From Sphingomonas metalli (GTDB taxonomy: Bacteria > Pseudomonadota > Alphaproteobacteria > Sphingomonadales > Sphingomonadaceae): DNA of 64,000 nucleotides. The stretch's first letter is position 1. Each line of letters begins with the position of its first letter. The position numbers were made by a program, and so were the translations under genes. The stretch covers positions 744,001 to 808,000 of the forward strand of contig NZ_BMIH01000003.1 of NCBI RefSeq assembly GCF_014641735.1, given 5' to 3'. Shown piece after piece: positions 43,760 through 53,553 of this stretch. Below the pieces are notes generated by a model. It searched no databases and was not told where the DNA came from. It was given only the letters and a program-made list of their open reading frames with translations.

Positions 43760-44550
43760 ACCGCCACCGGCGCCTTGATATGCGGTTGCGCCGCATAGTC
43801 GTGCAGCACGAAGTCCTCGAGCGCATAGCCGTCGAGCGCGTCCGGGCGGCGCAGGATCTCCAGCCGCGGCAGCGGGCCGGGCTGGCGCACCAGCTGGGTG
43901 CGCGCCTGCTCCAGATGGTTGAGGTAGAGGTGGCAGTCGCCGCCGGTCCAGATGAATTCGCCCACCTCCAAATCGCATTGCTGCGCGAGCATATGCGTGA
44001 GGAGCGCGTAGCTGGCGATGTTGAACGGCACGCCGAGGAAGATGTCGGCCGAGCGCTGGTAGAGCTGGAGGGACAGGCGGCCATTGGCGACATGCGTCTG
44101 GAACAGGCAATGGCAGGGCGACAGCGCCATCGCCTGCAACTCGCCCGGATTCCACGCCGTGACGATCTGGCGGCGCGAGCCGGGATCGCGGCGGATGGTG
44201 GCGATCAGATCGGCGATCTGGTCGATATGGCGACCGTCCGTCGACACCCAGTCGCGCCACTGCTTGCCATAGACGGGGCCGAGATCGCCGTTCGCATCGG
44301 CCCATTCGTCCCAGATGCTGACCCGCTGCTCCTGCAGCCAGCGCACATTGGTGTCGCCGCGCAGGAACCAGAGCAGCTCGACGATGATCGAACGCAGGTG
44401 GAGCTTCTTGGTGGTGAGCACCGGAAAGCCTTGGGCCAGGTCGAAGCGCATCTGGTGGCCGAAGACCGACAGCGTGCCGGTGCCCGTCCGGTCGGTCTGC
44501 TGCGCCCCGTGGTTCAGGACGCGATCCATCAGGTCGAGATATTGGCGCAT
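43756..44550 (-). CDS. thyA: Thymidylate synthase
   Basis: Methylates dUMP to dTMP using methylene-tetrahydrofolate. The 264 residues equal the E. coli enzyme in length and pattern: [48 protein letters not shown], the catalytic Cys in [10 protein letters not shown] (about residue 146), [20 protein letters not shown] and [12 protein letters not shown]. Coupled to folA downstream. The next upstream gene, an exported methyltransferase, ends only 4 bp before it, so all three are probably in one transcript. Confidence 0.98.
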   Translation of the reverse strand: MRQYLDLMDRVLNHGAQQTDRTGTGTLSVFGHQMRFDLAQGFPVLTTKKLHLRSIIVELLWFLRGDTNVRWLQEQRVSIWDEWADANGDLGPVYGKQWRDWVSTDGRHIDQIADLIATIRRDPGSRRQIVTAWNPGELQAMALSPCHCLFQTHVANGRLSLQLYQRSADIFLGVPFNIASYALLTHMLAQQCDLEVGEFIWTGGDCHLYLNHLEQARTQLVRQPGPLPRLEILRRPDALDGYALEDFVLHDYAAQPHIKAPVAV

Positions 44551-44554
44551 GGGC

Positions 44555-45268
44555 TCAGGACTGCATCCGGCAGGGCTTGATCGCTTCCGGCTCCGGCCGG
44601 GCGCCCTCGACGCGGAAGGCGGCCATATAGCCGCCCGCGGAGGGCATGGGCTGGCGCCACACCTGCCGATAGCCGACCGCGGCGAACTCGCACTGGAGCA
44701 GCTCGGGCGGGGTGCCGTGGTCCTGGGTACGGCGGTCGGCGTCGACCACGATCACCAGCCCGTCGGGCCTGAGCGCGGGGCGCATCCGCCAGAGGAATTC
44801 GTAGGGCTGCGCGATCTCGTGATACATATGGACCATGAGGACGCGGTCGAAGCTGGCGTCGGGCAGCTTGGGATCGGCCGCCTCGCCCAGCCGGACGCTG
44901 ACATTCTCCAGCCGCTCGCGCGAGACGCGCTCGGCGAGTTGGTCGCGGACGCCGGCGACGATGTCCTCCGCCAGCACCCTGCCCTCCTTGCCGACGCGGG
45001 TGGCGAGGCGGACGGTATAATAGCCCTCGCCAGCGCCGATATCGGCGACGGTCATGCCGGGGCGGATCGCGGCACGATCCATCACCGTCTCCGCCTCGCG
45101 CAACCGGTCGCGGGCGTCCTCGTTCGACCAGCGCGACGAGACGATCTGCGCGACCGGGCGGTCGGCGGCAGGGAACGGGCCGGGGCGCTCGGGCTCGTGC
45201 TTGATCAGCGGCTTGGTGCCGTCGCAGGCGGCGAGGGTGAGCAGGAGGAATGCGGCGACCTGACTCAT
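44555..45268 (-). CDS. Exported (lipoprotein-like) class I SAM-dependent methyltransferase
   Basis: A 237-residue protein. The N-terminus [20 protein letters not shown] reads as a lipoprotein signal with lipobox LAAC, though without the usual positive charges. The Rossmann methyltransferase fold has motif [21 protein letters not shown] (about residues 77-96), motif II-like [10 protein letters not shown] and [13 protein letters not shown]. The C-terminus ends with [10 protein letters not shown]. Close relatives with signal peptides are common in Proteobacteria but their substrate, and how they would meet SAM outside the cytoplasm, are unclear. The start at 45268 was chosen because further upstream the frame runs through a repeat. 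Four bp before thyA. Confidence 0.78.
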   Translation of the reverse strand: MSQVAAFLLLTLAACDGTKPLIKHEPERPGPFPAADRPVAQIVSSRWSNEDARDRLREAETVMDRAAIRPGMTVADIGAGEGYYTVRLATRVGKEGRVLAEDIVAGVRDQLAERVSRERLENVSVRLGEAADPKLPDASFDRVLMVHMYHEIAQPYEFLWRMRPALRPDGLVIVVDADRRTQDHGTPPELLQCEFAAVGYRQVWRQPMPSAGGYMAAFRVEGARPEPEAIKPCRMQS

Positions 45269-45341
45269 TCTGCTCGCTCCGCGCAACCGGGGCTCCAGAC
45301 GCGGAGAGATCCGCGCAAGATCCGCGCCGTCAGCGCGTCGG

Positions 45342-45365
45342 GATCCCCGCCTGCGCGGGGATGAC
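45342..45365. repeat. REP-like palindrome
   Basis: GATCCCCGCCTGCGCGGGGA followed by TGAC, the same core as 5319-5344. A degenerate inverted partner (GGGGCTCCAGACGCGG) lies near 45290-45304. It occupies the 130-bp gap between prfB and the methyltransferase gene. Confidence 0.65.
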
Positions 45366-45398
45366 GAATCAGGCGAGAATGGCGCGATCGTCGGCACC

Positions 45399-46526
45399 TT
45401 AGTCGACGTCCTCCACCGACACCGCTTCGCCGGTCACGCGCTGCGACAGGGCGGCGGCCATGAAGGGGTCGAGGTCGCCGTCGAGCACGTCGCCGGGCGC
45501 GGTCGAGGTCACGCCGGTGCGCAGGTCCTTCACCATCTGATATGGCTGGAGCACATAGGACCGGATCTGGTGGCCCCAGCCGATATCGGTCTTGGTGGCG
45601 TTCTGCGCGTTCGCCGCCGCCTCGCGCTCGGCGAGTTCGCGCTCGTAGAGACGGGCACGCAGCTGGTTATAGGCCTCCGCCTTGTTCTTGTGCTGCGAAC
45701 GCTGGTTCTGGCACTGGACGACGATGCCGGTGGGCAGGTGGGTGATGCGCACCGCCGAGTCGGTGGTGTTGATGTGCTGACCGCCGGCACCGCTGGCGCG
45801 ATAGGTGTCGATTCGCAATTCGCTGTCGTTGATCTCGACCTCGATATTGTCGTCGATCACCGGATAGACCCAGACGCTGGCGAAGCTGGTCTGGCGGCGC
45901 GCGTTCGAATCGAACGGGCTGATGCGGACGAGGCGGTGGACGCCGCTCTCCGTCTTGGCATAGCCATAGGCGTTTTCGCCCTTCATCAGCAGCGTCGCCG
46001 ACTTGATGCCCGCCTGTTCGCCGGCGTGGTAGTCGACCAGCTCGACCTTCATGCCGTGCCGCTCCGCCCAGCGCGTGTACATGCGCTGGAGCATCTCCGC
46101 CCAGTCGTTGCTCTCGGTGCCGCCGGCGCCGGCGTTGATCTCAAGATAGGTATCGTTGGCGTCCGCCTCGCCGGCGAGCAGCGCCTTCACCTTGTCCTGC
46201 TGCGCCCGCTCGGCCAGCTCGGCGAGGCTCTGCGTCCCCTCCTCCGCCAGCTCGTTATCGCCCTCCGCCTCGGCCAGCTCGATCAGCTCGACCGTGCCGG
46301 ACAGCTCGCTCTCGATCGCGCGCGTGGCGGTGATCGCCTCGTCCAGCCGCCGGCGCTCGCGCATCACCTCCTGCGCAGCCTTGGGATCGTTCCAGAGCGC
46401 CTGGTCCTCAACACGCGCATTCAGCTCGTCCAGCCGGCGGAGCGCACGGTCCCAGTCGAGGAAGCGGCGCAGCAGCGCCAGGGCATCGTTGATCGTATCG
46501 ACATGGGCCTGCGCTTCGGCGCGCAT
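45399..46526 (-). CDS. prfB: Peptide chain release factor 2
   Basis: Recognises UGA and UAA stop codons and triggers peptide release. The 375-residue product shows the GGQ loop in [20 protein letters not shown] (about residue 243), the SPF anticodon-like motif in [19 protein letters not shown], and the N-terminal helical domain. The gene is one continuous frame: the programmed +1 frameshift with an in-frame UGA seen in E. coli prfB is absent. Start MRAEAQAH at 46526 is chosen because the frame upstream lies in repeat DNA. Confidence 0.96.
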   Translation of the reverse strand: MRAEAQAHVDTINDALALLRRFLDWDRALRRLDELNARVEDQALWNDPKAAQEVMRERRRLDEAITATRAIESELSGTVELIELAEAEGDNELAEEGTQSLAELAERAQQDKVKALLAGEADANDTYLEINAGAGGTESNDWAEMLQRMYTRWAERHGMKVELVDYHAGEQAGIKSATLLMKGENAYGYAKTESGVHRLVRISPFDSNARRQTSFASVWVYPVIDDNIEVEINDSELRIDTYRASGAGGQHINTTDSAVRITHLPTGIVVQCQNQRSQHKNKAEAYNQLRARLYERELAEREAAANAQNATKTDIGWGHQIRSYVLQPYQMVKDLRTGVTSTAPGDVLDGDLDPFMAAALSQRVTGEAVSVEDVD

Positions 46527-46548
46527 CACTCTTCTCCAAAACTCGTCC

Positions 46549-46626
46549 GTCATGCCAGCGCAGGCTGGCATCGTTCGCCGCATCACCCGTCCCTGCGGCA
46601 CGAGATCCCGGCCTTCGCCGGGATGA
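46549..46626. repeat. Paired inverted REP-like palindromes
   Basis: GTCATGCCAGCGCAGGCTGG (46549-) faces GATCCCGGCCTTCGCCGGGA followed by TGAC (ending 46626). Between prfB and the PBP gene. Same architecture as 5249-5344 with diverged stems. Confidence 0.7.
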
Positions 46627-46639
46627 CGATATAGGGCGG

Positions 46640-49129
46640 CTAGTAGATTCCGCCTTCCCTTTGCAAGAAATCGCTGTCTCGCGGTGCGGTAGGCGTAGCG
46701 CTCGCGGCGGCGGTGGGCTCGGCTGCGGGGCCCGCGCGACGGGCGGCTCGGCGCGGCTCCGTTTCCGGCTTGAACGCCTCCCAGATCACCTCGGGCTTGG
46801 GGTCGTTGTCGTCGGGGAAGGTGCCGAAGACGGGCTTGCCGCTCATCCGGTCGATCCGCACCATGCGGATGCCGGCCGGCGCGCGGAAGGGGAGCTTGTC
46901 CAGCCCCTCATAGGCCTTCACCGCGAACTGCTTGAAGATCGGCGCGGCGACGGTGCCGCCTTCCGCCGCGCCGAGACGGCGGGGATTGTCATAGCCGATA
47001 TAGAGGCCGCCGATGAACTGCGGCGTGCCACCGATGAACCAGACATCGGTCGGGCCGGTGGTGGTACCGGTCTTGCCGAACATCGGCCGGTCCAGATCGC
47101 GCAGCGTCGTCGCGGTGCCGCGCTGGATGACGCCTTCGGTGATGTGGACCATCTGATAGGCGGTCTGCGGGTCGATCGCCTGGCGCATGCGGATCGCGGG
47201 GCGCGGCATCGGGCCGCCATTCCAGGCAGGCGCGTTGCAGCCGTCGCAGGCGCGCCACCCCTCCGGCCAGATCACCTTGCCGTGACGGTCCTGCACGAAA
47301 TCGATCAGGCTCGCCTCGGCCAGGCCCCGCCCCTGATTGGCCAGCATCGCATAGGCGTTGACCATGCGGCTGACCGTCGTCTCGCCCGCGCCGAGCGCGA
47401 TGGCGAGATAGGGCGAGTAGGTGCCGACGTTCATCCGCTTCATCACGTCGACCACACGGCCCATGCCGATCTGCGCGGCGGTGCGCACGGTCATCAGGTT
47501 GCGCGACTGTTCGATGCCCCAGCGCATCGTGCGCGGGCCGGCGGAACGCATATTGGCGAAGTTGCGGAAGCATTTCTGCCCCAGTCGCGCACCCTGGTAG
47601 ACGCAGAAGGGCCCGTCGACGATGATCGAGGCCGGCGTCATGCCGCTTTCCAGCGCGGCGGAATAGACGATCGGCTTGATCGTCGAGCCCGGCTGGCGCT
47701 GCGCCTGGGTCGCGCGGTTGAACGCCTGGAGGCGCGCGTCGAATCCGCCCTGCATGGCGAGGACGCGGCCGGTGCCCGGCTCCTCGACGACGAAGCCGCC
47801 CGAGATGCGCGGCACCGAGCGCAGCGCCCATTGGCTGCCCGCGGGCGCGACGGCGATGAGGTCTCCTGCCCTGATCGTCGAGAAGGCGGGCGTGTCGGTT
47901 CCGCGGCGCGGGACCAGCGCATTGCCGCGCGGCAGTGTGCCGGTGCGTCCGTCGGCGAACCCGATCGTCCAGCCATCGCCCTCGCGCGCGATCGCCACGG
48001 CAGCACGCCAGTCGGCATAGTCGAGGCCGATATTGGTGTTGAGGAGCGCCTGCTGCCAGCGTCCCTCATCGAAGTCGAGATGGCGGATCGGCCCGGCCCA
48101 GCCCCGCCCGCTCTCGTAGCGGATCAGCCCGGCGCGCAGCGCCTCGGCCGCCAGCCCCTGAAGCCGCGTGTCGAGCGAGGTGCGCACCCACAGGCCGCCC
48201 TCATAGACGCTGTTGGGCGTCGCCTTCGCCGTCTCGCCGAATCGGGCGATCAGCTCGCGGCGAACCTCCTCGACGAAATAGCCGCCGACCGACTCGAACC
48301 GCGGGGTGCGGCGGAGGACCGCGCCGATCGGCTCCGCCATCGCCGCGTCATATTGCGCGCGGGTGATGAAGTCGTTGCGGAGCATCTCGCGCAGCACATA
48401 GCCGCGCCGCTCCAGCGCGCGGTCGGTATGGCGGAAGGGATCGTAGTTGGACGGCCCCTTGGGCAGGATCGCCAGATAGGCCATCTGCGCGAGGCTCAGC
48501 TCGCCCAGCTCCTTGTCGAAATAGGCATGGCTGGCGGCCTCGACCCCGAAGGCGTTCCGCCCCAGCGCGATCTGGTTGAGATAGAGTTCGAGGATCTGCT
48601 CCTTGGTAAGCGTATCCTCGATCTTCCAGGCGAGGATCGCCTCCTTGAGCTTGCGGCCATAGCTCGCCTCGTTGCCGACGAGCAGGTTCTTGGCGACCTG
48701 CTGGGTGATGGTCGAGGTGCCGCGCGGCGTGTTGCCGCTGACCAGTCCCTGCCACGCGGCCCGGACGAGGCCCGGATAGTCGAGGCCGTGATGCTCGAAA
48801 AAGGTGCGGTCCTCGGCGGCGAGGAACGCCTTGACCAGGAGCGGCGGATATTCGGCATAGGCCAGCTCCACCCGCCGTTCGCGCGCATAGGTATGGACGG
48901 GATTGCCGTCCGTGCCGCGGACATGAGTGGGCAGCGGCGGCTCGTAGCTGCGCAGCTGGTCGACCGAAGGCAAGCCGCGGACGACGAGGAGCCACAGGAG
49001 CAGGAGCGTCACAAGGCCGAGCGCGACAAGGCCCGCCAGCGCCTTGACCCACCACCGCCCCCACGCGCCGCGCCAGGCCGCGCCGAGGCGACCGGGGGCA
49101 GAGGATGGGGTGGCGGTCGTCACGGTCAT
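46640..49129 (-). CDS. mrcA: Class A penicillin-binding protein 1A
   Basis: Bifunctional peptidoglycan glycosyltransferase/transpeptidase, 829 residues. A cytoplasmic tail and one membrane helix (ALAGLVALGLVTLLLLWLLV, about 30-50) precede the GT51 domain with AAEDRTFFEHHGLDYPGLVR (catalytic Glu) and RGTSTITQQVAKNLL. The transpeptidase domain has SxxK in QPGSTIKPIVYSAALESGM, SxN at EQSRNLMTV and KTG in MFGKTGTTTGPTDVWFIGG. The C-terminal tail is Pro/Ala/Arg-rich (TEPRRAARRAGPA). The murein amidase gene lies upstream on the same strand, a consistent cell-wall pairing. Confidence 0.95.
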   Translation of the reverse strand: MTVTTATPSSAPGRLGAAWRGAWGRWWVKALAGLVALGLVTLLLLWLLVVRGLPSVDQLRSYEPPLPTHVRGTDGNPVHTYARERRVELAYAEYPPLLVKAFLAAEDRTFFEHHGLDYPGLVRAAWQGLVSGNTPRGTSTITQQVAKNLLVGNEASYGRKLKEAILAWKIEDTLTKEQILELYLNQIALGRNAFGVEAASHAYFDKELGELSLAQMAYLAILPKGPSNYDPFRHTDRALERRGYVLREMLRNDFITRAQYDAAMAEPIGAVLRRTPRFESVGGYFVEEVRRELIARFGETAKATPNSVYEGGLWVRTSLDTRLQGLAAEALRAGLIRYESGRGWAGPIRHLDFDEGRWQQALLNTNIGLDYADWRAAVAIAREGDGWTIGFADGRTGTLPRGNALVPRRGTDTPAFSTIRAGDLIAVAPAGSQWALRSVPRISGGFVVEEPGTGRVLAMQGGFDARLQAFNRATQAQRQPGSTIKPIVYSAALESGMTPASIIVDGPFCVYQGARLGQKCFRNFANMRSAGPRTMRWGIEQSRNLMTVRTAAQIGMGRVVDVMKRMNVGTYSPYLAIALGAGETTVSRMVNAYAMLANQGRGLAEASLIDFVQDRHGKVIWPEGWRACDGCNAPAWNGGPMPRPAIRMRQAIDPQTAYQMVHITEGVIQRGTATTLRDLDRPMFGKTGTTTGPTDVWFIGGTPQFIGGLYIGYDNPRRLGAAEGGTVAAPIFKQFAVKAYEGLDKLPFRAPAGIRMVRIDRMSGKPVFGTFPDDNDPKPEVIWEAFKPETEPRRAARRAGPAAEPTAAASATPTAPRDSDFLQREGGIY

Positions 49130-49331
49130 GGAAAGGCGTCGGCTTTTAGCAGGTTCGCTTCCGTACGCCAGCCGGTTGGCTGGGGGCGGGCCAGGGCGGC
49201 GGCGCCTCGCCTTGGCGCTTGCGCAGGCGAAGGCTCGCCAAAGCCCTTCTGCGTGATCGCCGCGCCGGCGGGGATGACGGATGTGAGGTGGGTTCGGCGG
49301 TTGCTGCGGTGGCCCCTATCCTGGGACGGCC

Positions 49332-50213
49332 CTAGAGCGACGCCAGCCGCCGCGCGAAATGCGCCTCGACCGCGCGGCGGACCGTCTCCGCGATGCGCTC
49401 GCGACCGGGCTTCGAGTCGAGGAAGGCTGCGTCGGCGGGGTTGGAGATATAGCCGGTCTCGAACAGGATCGAGGGCATGTCGGGCGCCTTCAGCACCATC
49501 AGGCTGGCCATGCGATGGAAGTTGGGCTTCACGGGAATCAGTGGCTTGGCCTCGCGCCCGAGGAGGCGCGCGAAGCTGGCCGAACTGTTCATCGTCTCGC
49601 GCCGCGTCAGATCGATCAGGATCGACGAGATGTCGGCGCCGGCGTCGCCGAGATCGACGCCGTTGATCGTGTCGGCCTTGTTCTCGCGCGCGGCGAGCCG
49701 GGCGGCTTCCTTGTCGGAGGCGACCTCCGACAGGGTGTAGACGGTCGCGCCGCTCGCGGCATCCGCAGTGGCGCTGTCGCAATGGACCGAGATGAACAGG
49801 TCGGCCTTGAGCCGCCGAGCGATGCCGTAGCGCTCGCGCAGGACGAGGAAGCGGTCGTCGTTGCGGGTCAGGGCGACGCGCACCCGCCCGCCCGCCAGCA
49901 GCCGGTCGCGCATCGCGCGGGCGAGGCGCAGCGTGACGTCCTTCTCGCGCAGCCCCGTCTCGGAATTGATCGCACCGGGATCGGCGCCGCCATGGCCGGC
50001 GTCGATCACCACGAGCGGGCGCGCCAGATTGCCGCGCACGGATGGAAGCGGCGGCGCCTTGGCGGCCGGTGGCACCTTGATCGAGACCTTGTAGTCGCGC
50101 GCCGGCCCGCGCTCCGGGGGCGCGGCGTCGCTGGCGGTGGCGGGCAGTGCCAGCAGGACGGCGGCAGCGGCGACCGGCCCTGACACTTTCGCGAACATCA
50201 TAGGCTTCGCCAT
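49332..50213 (-). CDS. N-acetylmuramoyl-L-alanine amidase (Amidase_3)
   Basis: Zinc amidase that cleaves the stem peptide from MurNAc during septum splitting, 293 residues. The signal peptide includes VAAAAVLLALPATASDA. The Amidase_3 domain starts PLVVIDAGHGGADPGAINSE (first zinc His, about residue 85; Glu ligand in the same block), with ISVHCDSATADAASGATVYT carrying the second His and the catalytic Glu in SILFETGYISNPADAAFL. No AMIN domain or peptidoglycan-binding repeats are evident, so this is the short AmiA/AmiC-like type. Start MAKPMMF at 50213 has GAGGG upstream; alternative ATGs follow within five codons. Confidence 0.92.
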   Translation of the reverse strand: MAKPMMFAKVSGPVAAAAVLLALPATASDAAPPERGPARDYKVSIKVPPAAKAPPLPSVRGNLARPLVVIDAGHGGADPGAINSETGLREKDVTLRLARAMRDRLLAGGRVRVALTRNDDRFLVLRERYGIARRLKADLFISVHCDSATADAASGATVYTLSEVASDKEAARLAARENKADTINGVDLGDAGADISSILIDLTRRETMNSSASFARLLGREAKPLIPVKPNFHRMASLMVLKAPDMPSILFETGYISNPADAAFLDSKPGRERIAETVRRAVEAHFARRLASL

Positions 50214-50732
50214 CGGCTTCACATCCCTCGGCGCGGCGCGGCCCTGATCCACGCTACCCCGCCCCCTACTGTCCCGGGGCCCCGGCTGGACCCTGATTGG
50301 TGAACGGCTTCTATGTCGGCATAGTTAACACACCCTTGATCTTTCGGGGATATAGCTTGCGCGACCCGTCGAGGTGCGCCGGTTGCGATGGGCGACCGGT
50401 AATGCTAGCGAGGGGATGCACTCGTGCGTCGACGTCTATCCGGCGGACGCCGCCGGGACCGCCAGCCCCTCGCCGCCAGCCACCTGCTGTCGCGACGGGC
50501 CAATCCAGGTTGACGCACGCAATGACGCTTTCCCCGTTCCCGCTCCACCGCCAGGCCGATGCCGGCGGCGTCGCGGGCGTCCGGGCGCCGTGGGCCCCAT
50601 TGCCCCGGCACGTCCTGCGCGCAGACGCGATTTTCCGCCACCCTGCGCCCGCCATCCGGCCGGGCGCCCACCATCATCGCGCGCGAGGGCTTCGTCCGAC
50701 GACCGGCCCGACGCGCGCGTGGAGACCATTTG
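50214..50732. other. 519-bp intergenic region, divergent leaders of the amidase and rne genes
   Basis: No gene, tRNA or palindromic repeat is recognisable here. It must hold the promoters of the divergent amidase (minus) and rne (plus) genes. An AT-richer stretch at about 50305-50355 (including GTTAACACAC and GGATATAGC) is the most likely promoter zone. That would leave rne a leader of nearly 400 nt, in line with autoregulated rne leaders elsewhere, but I see no specific structure to prove it. Confidence 0.5.
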
Positions 50733-53438
50733 ATGACCACCCGCATGCTGATCGATGCACGCCACCGGGAAGAGACCCGCGTGGCGGTAGTACAAGGTAA
50801 CCGGATCGAGGAGTTCGACTTCGAGTCCGCCGAGCGCAAGCAGCTCAAGGGCAATATCTATCTCGCCAAGGTGACGCGCGTCGAGCCGTCGCTGCAGGCC
50901 GCGTTCGTCGAATATGGCGGCAACCGTCACGGCTTCCTCGCCTTCTCGGAGATCCATCCCGACTATTATCAGATCCCCAAGGAGGATCGCGACGCGCTGC
51001 TGCGCGAAGAGGCCGAGCATGCGGCGGAGGAAGCCGCGCTTCGCGCCGAGCAGGACGCCGACGAGGAGGAGTTCGACGACGAGGACATGGACGCCGAGGG
51101 CGACCATGACGAGCTCGACGCCGACGAGCACGACCATGATGCCGATCATGACGCCGGCGAGGAAGGCAGCGACGAAGCCCCGCGCCGCCGGCGTCGCCGC
51201 TCGGGCGGCAATGACGATCAGGTCGAGGCGCTCCGTCAGCGCCGCCAGAACCTGCGCCGCCGCTACAAGATCCAGGACGTGATCCGCCGCCGTCAGGTGC
51301 TGCTGGTCCAGGTCGTGAAGGAAGAGCGCGGCAACAAGGGCGCGGCGCTGACCACCTATCTGTCGCTCGCCGGCCGCTATTGCGTGCTGATGCCCAACAC
51401 GTCGCACGGCGGCGGGATCAGCCGGAAGATCAGCAACGCCGCCGACCGCAAGCGGCTGAAGTCGATCATGGCCGACCTGTCGCTGCCCTCGTCGATGGGC
51501 TGCATCGTCCGCACCGCCGGCCTTCAGCGCACCAAGACCGAGATCAAGCGCGACTTCGACTATCTCGCCCGGCTGTGGGACGAGATCCGCGAGAAGACGC
51601 TGACCTCGGCGGCGCCGGCGCTGATCTATGGCGACAGCGACCTGATCAAGCGCGCCATCCGCGACATCTATAACAACGGCGTCGACGAGGTGATCGTCGA
51701 GGGCGAGGAAGGCTATCGCCACGCCAAGGACTTCATGCGGCTGCTGATGCCCAGCCACGCGAAGAAGGTGAAGCAATATGCCGACGCGGTGCCGCTGTTC
51801 CAGCGCGCGCATGTCGAGGACCAGCTGGCGGCGATGTACAATCCCGTCGTCCAGCTGAAGTCCGGCGGCTATCTGGTCATCAACCCGACCGAGGCGCTGG
51901 TGTCGATCGACATCAACTCGGGCCGCTCCACCCGCGAGCACAATATCGAGCAGACCGCGACGGCCACCAATCTGGAAGCGGCGCAGGAGATCGCCCGCCA
52001 GTTGCGCCTGCGCGACATGGCCGGCCTCGTCGTCATCGACTTCATCGACATGGACCATTCGTCCAATGTCCGGAAGGTCGAGAAGGCGATGAAGGAGGCG
52101 CTGAAGAACGACCGTGCGCGCATCCAGGTCGGCCGCATCTCCAGCTTCGGCCTGATGGAGATGAGCCGCCAGCGGCTGCGCACCGGCGTCCTCGAGGCGT
52201 CGACCCGCGCCTGCCCGCATTGCGAGGGGACCGGGCTGGTCCGCACCGCCTCGTCCGCGGGGCTCTCGGCGCTGCGGCTGATCGAGGAGGAGGCGGCGCG
52301 CGGCCGCGGCTCGATCCTCACGCTGCGCGCGAGCCATGAGGCGACGATCTACGTCCTCAACAAGAAGCGCGGCGACATCGCCGAGATCGAGGATCGCTAC
52401 GGCGTCACGGTCGAGATCGTGCCCGATCGCGAGGAGGAGGGCGCGCGCATGTCGGTCGAGGCCAGCGGCCCGCCGCCCGCCCATGCGCCCAGGATCGACG
52501 AGCTGATCGTCGACGAGGACGAAGACGACTATATCGACGAGGTCGAGGCCGAGGAGGACGAGGCCGAGACGGTCGAAGCCACCACGGGCGGTGCGCGCGA
52601 CGAGGAGGGCGACGGTGCGGGCCGCAGCCGCCGCCGCCGTCGCCGTCGCGGCCGTCGCGGTCGCGACCGTGAGGCCGGCGAAGCCGAGGGCGCGATCGAG
52701 CCCACGGCCGGCGAGGACGAAGGCGACGAGGCCGAAGAGGGCGACGCGGTCGAGTCCGCGTCGACGCCGGACGCGGAGCCGGCCGAGGGCGAGCAGGGCG
52801 AGGGTGCGCGGCGTCGCCGCCGCGGGCGTCGCGGTCGGCGCGGCGGTCGGCGCGAGGGCGGCGGCGAAACCGAGGCCTCGGTCGACGAGGCTTCGGAGCC
52901 AGCGACCGAGACCGTCGAAGAGGCGGCGGACGCTGCCGATTCGGGCCCGGTGATCGATCCCATCGCCCTCCCCGTCCCGGCGCCGGCCGAGATCACCGCC
53001 GAGGTCGAACCGGCCGCAGAGGCGCCCAAGACGCGCCGCCGTCCGCGGGCTCGCACCGCCAAGCCGGCGGCCGAGGCACCGGTGATCGAGACCGCGGCGC
53101 CGGCCGCACCCGAGATGGCCGCAACCGACAAGGCCGCTCCGGCGGACAAGGAGGCGCCTGCAAAGCCCCGCCGTAGCCGCAAGAAGGCCGCGCCGGTCGT
53201 CGAGGCAGAGGCCGAGGCAGCTCCGGCAGCGGACGCGGAGCCGGCCAAGCCCGCCAAGCCGCGCCGCACCCGGAAGGCGCCGGCCAAGGCCGCCGCCGAG
53301 ACTCCGGCGGCAGAATCGGCGGAAGAGGCGACACAAGACGCTCCTGCCGACGAGCCGGCGGCGGATGACACCGCCAGGGAGGTCACGACGTCCGAATCGC
53401 CGCGTCGCGGCTGGTGGCAGCGGACCTTCGGCGCCTGA
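50733..53438 (+). CDS. rne: Ribonuclease E
   Basis: Essential endoribonuclease of the RNA degradosome, 901 residues. The N-terminus (MTTRMLIDARHREETRVAVV) and S1 domain (GNIYLAKVTRVEPSLQAAFV) are split by an insertion of about 65 residues rich in Asp/Glu/His and ending in an Arg run, after DYYQIPKEDRDALLREE. The catalytic domain has ALVSIDINSGRS and LVVIDFIDMDHSSN, with the two active-site Asp, and the zinc-link CPHCEGTG. The C-terminal 300 residues are unstructured, with alternating acidic blocks and Arg-rich patches (RRRRRRRGRRGR), ending RRGWWQRTFGA. GGAG lies 8 nt upstream of the ATG. Confidence 0.96.
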   Translation: MTTRMLIDARHREETRVAVVQGNRIEEFDFESAERKQLKGNIYLAKVTRVEPSLQAAFVEYGGNRHGFLAFSEIHPDYYQIPKEDRDALLREEAEHAAEEAALRAEQDADEEEFDDEDMDAEGDHDELDADEHDHDADHDAGEEGSDEAPRRRRRRSGGNDDQVEALRQRRQNLRRRYKIQDVIRRRQVLLVQVVKEERGNKGAALTTYLSLAGRYCVLMPNTSHGGGISRKISNAADRKRLKSIMADLSLPSSMGCIVRTAGLQRTKTEIKRDFDYLARLWDEIREKTLTSAAPALIYGDSDLIKRAIRDIYNNGVDEVIVEGEEGYRHAKDFMRLLMPSHAKKVKQYADAVPLFQRAHVEDQLAAMYNPVVQLKSGGYLVINPTEALVSIDINSGRSTREHNIEQTATATNLEAAQEIARQLRLRDMAGLVVIDFIDMDHSSNVRKVEKAMKEALKNDRARIQVGRISSFGLMEMSRQRLRTGVLEASTRACPHCEGTGLVRTASSAGLSALRLIEEEAARGRGSILTLRASHEATIYVLNKKRGDIAEIEDRYGVTVEIVPDREEEGARMSVEASGPPPAHAPRIDELIVDEDEDDYIDEVEAEEDEAETVEATTGGARDEEGDGAGRSRRRRRRRGRRGRDREAGEAEGAIEPTAGEDEGDEAEEGDAVESASTPDAEPAEGEQGEGARRRRRGRRGRRGGRREGGGETEASVDEASEPATETVEEAADAADSGPVIDPIALPVPAPAEITAEVEPAAEAPKTRRRPRARTAKPAAEAPVIETAAPAAPEMAATDKAAPADKEAPAKPRRSRKKAAPVVEAEAEAAPAADAEPAKPAKPRRTRKAPAKAAAETPAAESAEEATQDAPADEPAADDTAREVTTSESPRRGWWQRTFGA

Positions 53439-53446
53439 TTGCGGTG

Positions 53447-53476
53447 CGTGGCGGTCGCCGCAAGGCGGCCGCCACG
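53447..53476 (+). terminator. 13-bp hairpin with GCAA tetraloop after rne
   Basis: CGTGGCGGTCGCC (53447-53459) pairs with GGCGGCCGCCACG (53464-53476), one G-T wobble, loop GCAA. It lies 8 bp after the rne stop and before the EcfG-type box of otsBA. A T-run is lacking. Confidence 0.55.
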
Positions 53477-53519
53477 GCATTGGGGCGGAGTCGCGACCTT
53501 CGGAGAGACGCGGCGGCGG

Positions 53520-53545
53520 GGAACGCCGGGTGGCACCGGCGGGTT
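53520..53545 (+). promoter_or_regulatory. EcfG-type promoter of otsBA
   Basis: GGAAC (53520-53524) - 17 bases - GGTT (53542-53545), the same motif as upstream of nepR. The -10 ends 8 bp before the otsB ATG, so the mRNA would start at or next to the start codon. Confidence 0.6.
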
Positions 53546-53553
53546 TTTGGGGC

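Noticed and set aside
46661..49666. A 1001-codon open frame on plus antisense to the PBP1A gene
   Set aside because: No recognisable domain, whereas the minus strand encodes all PBP1A motifs.
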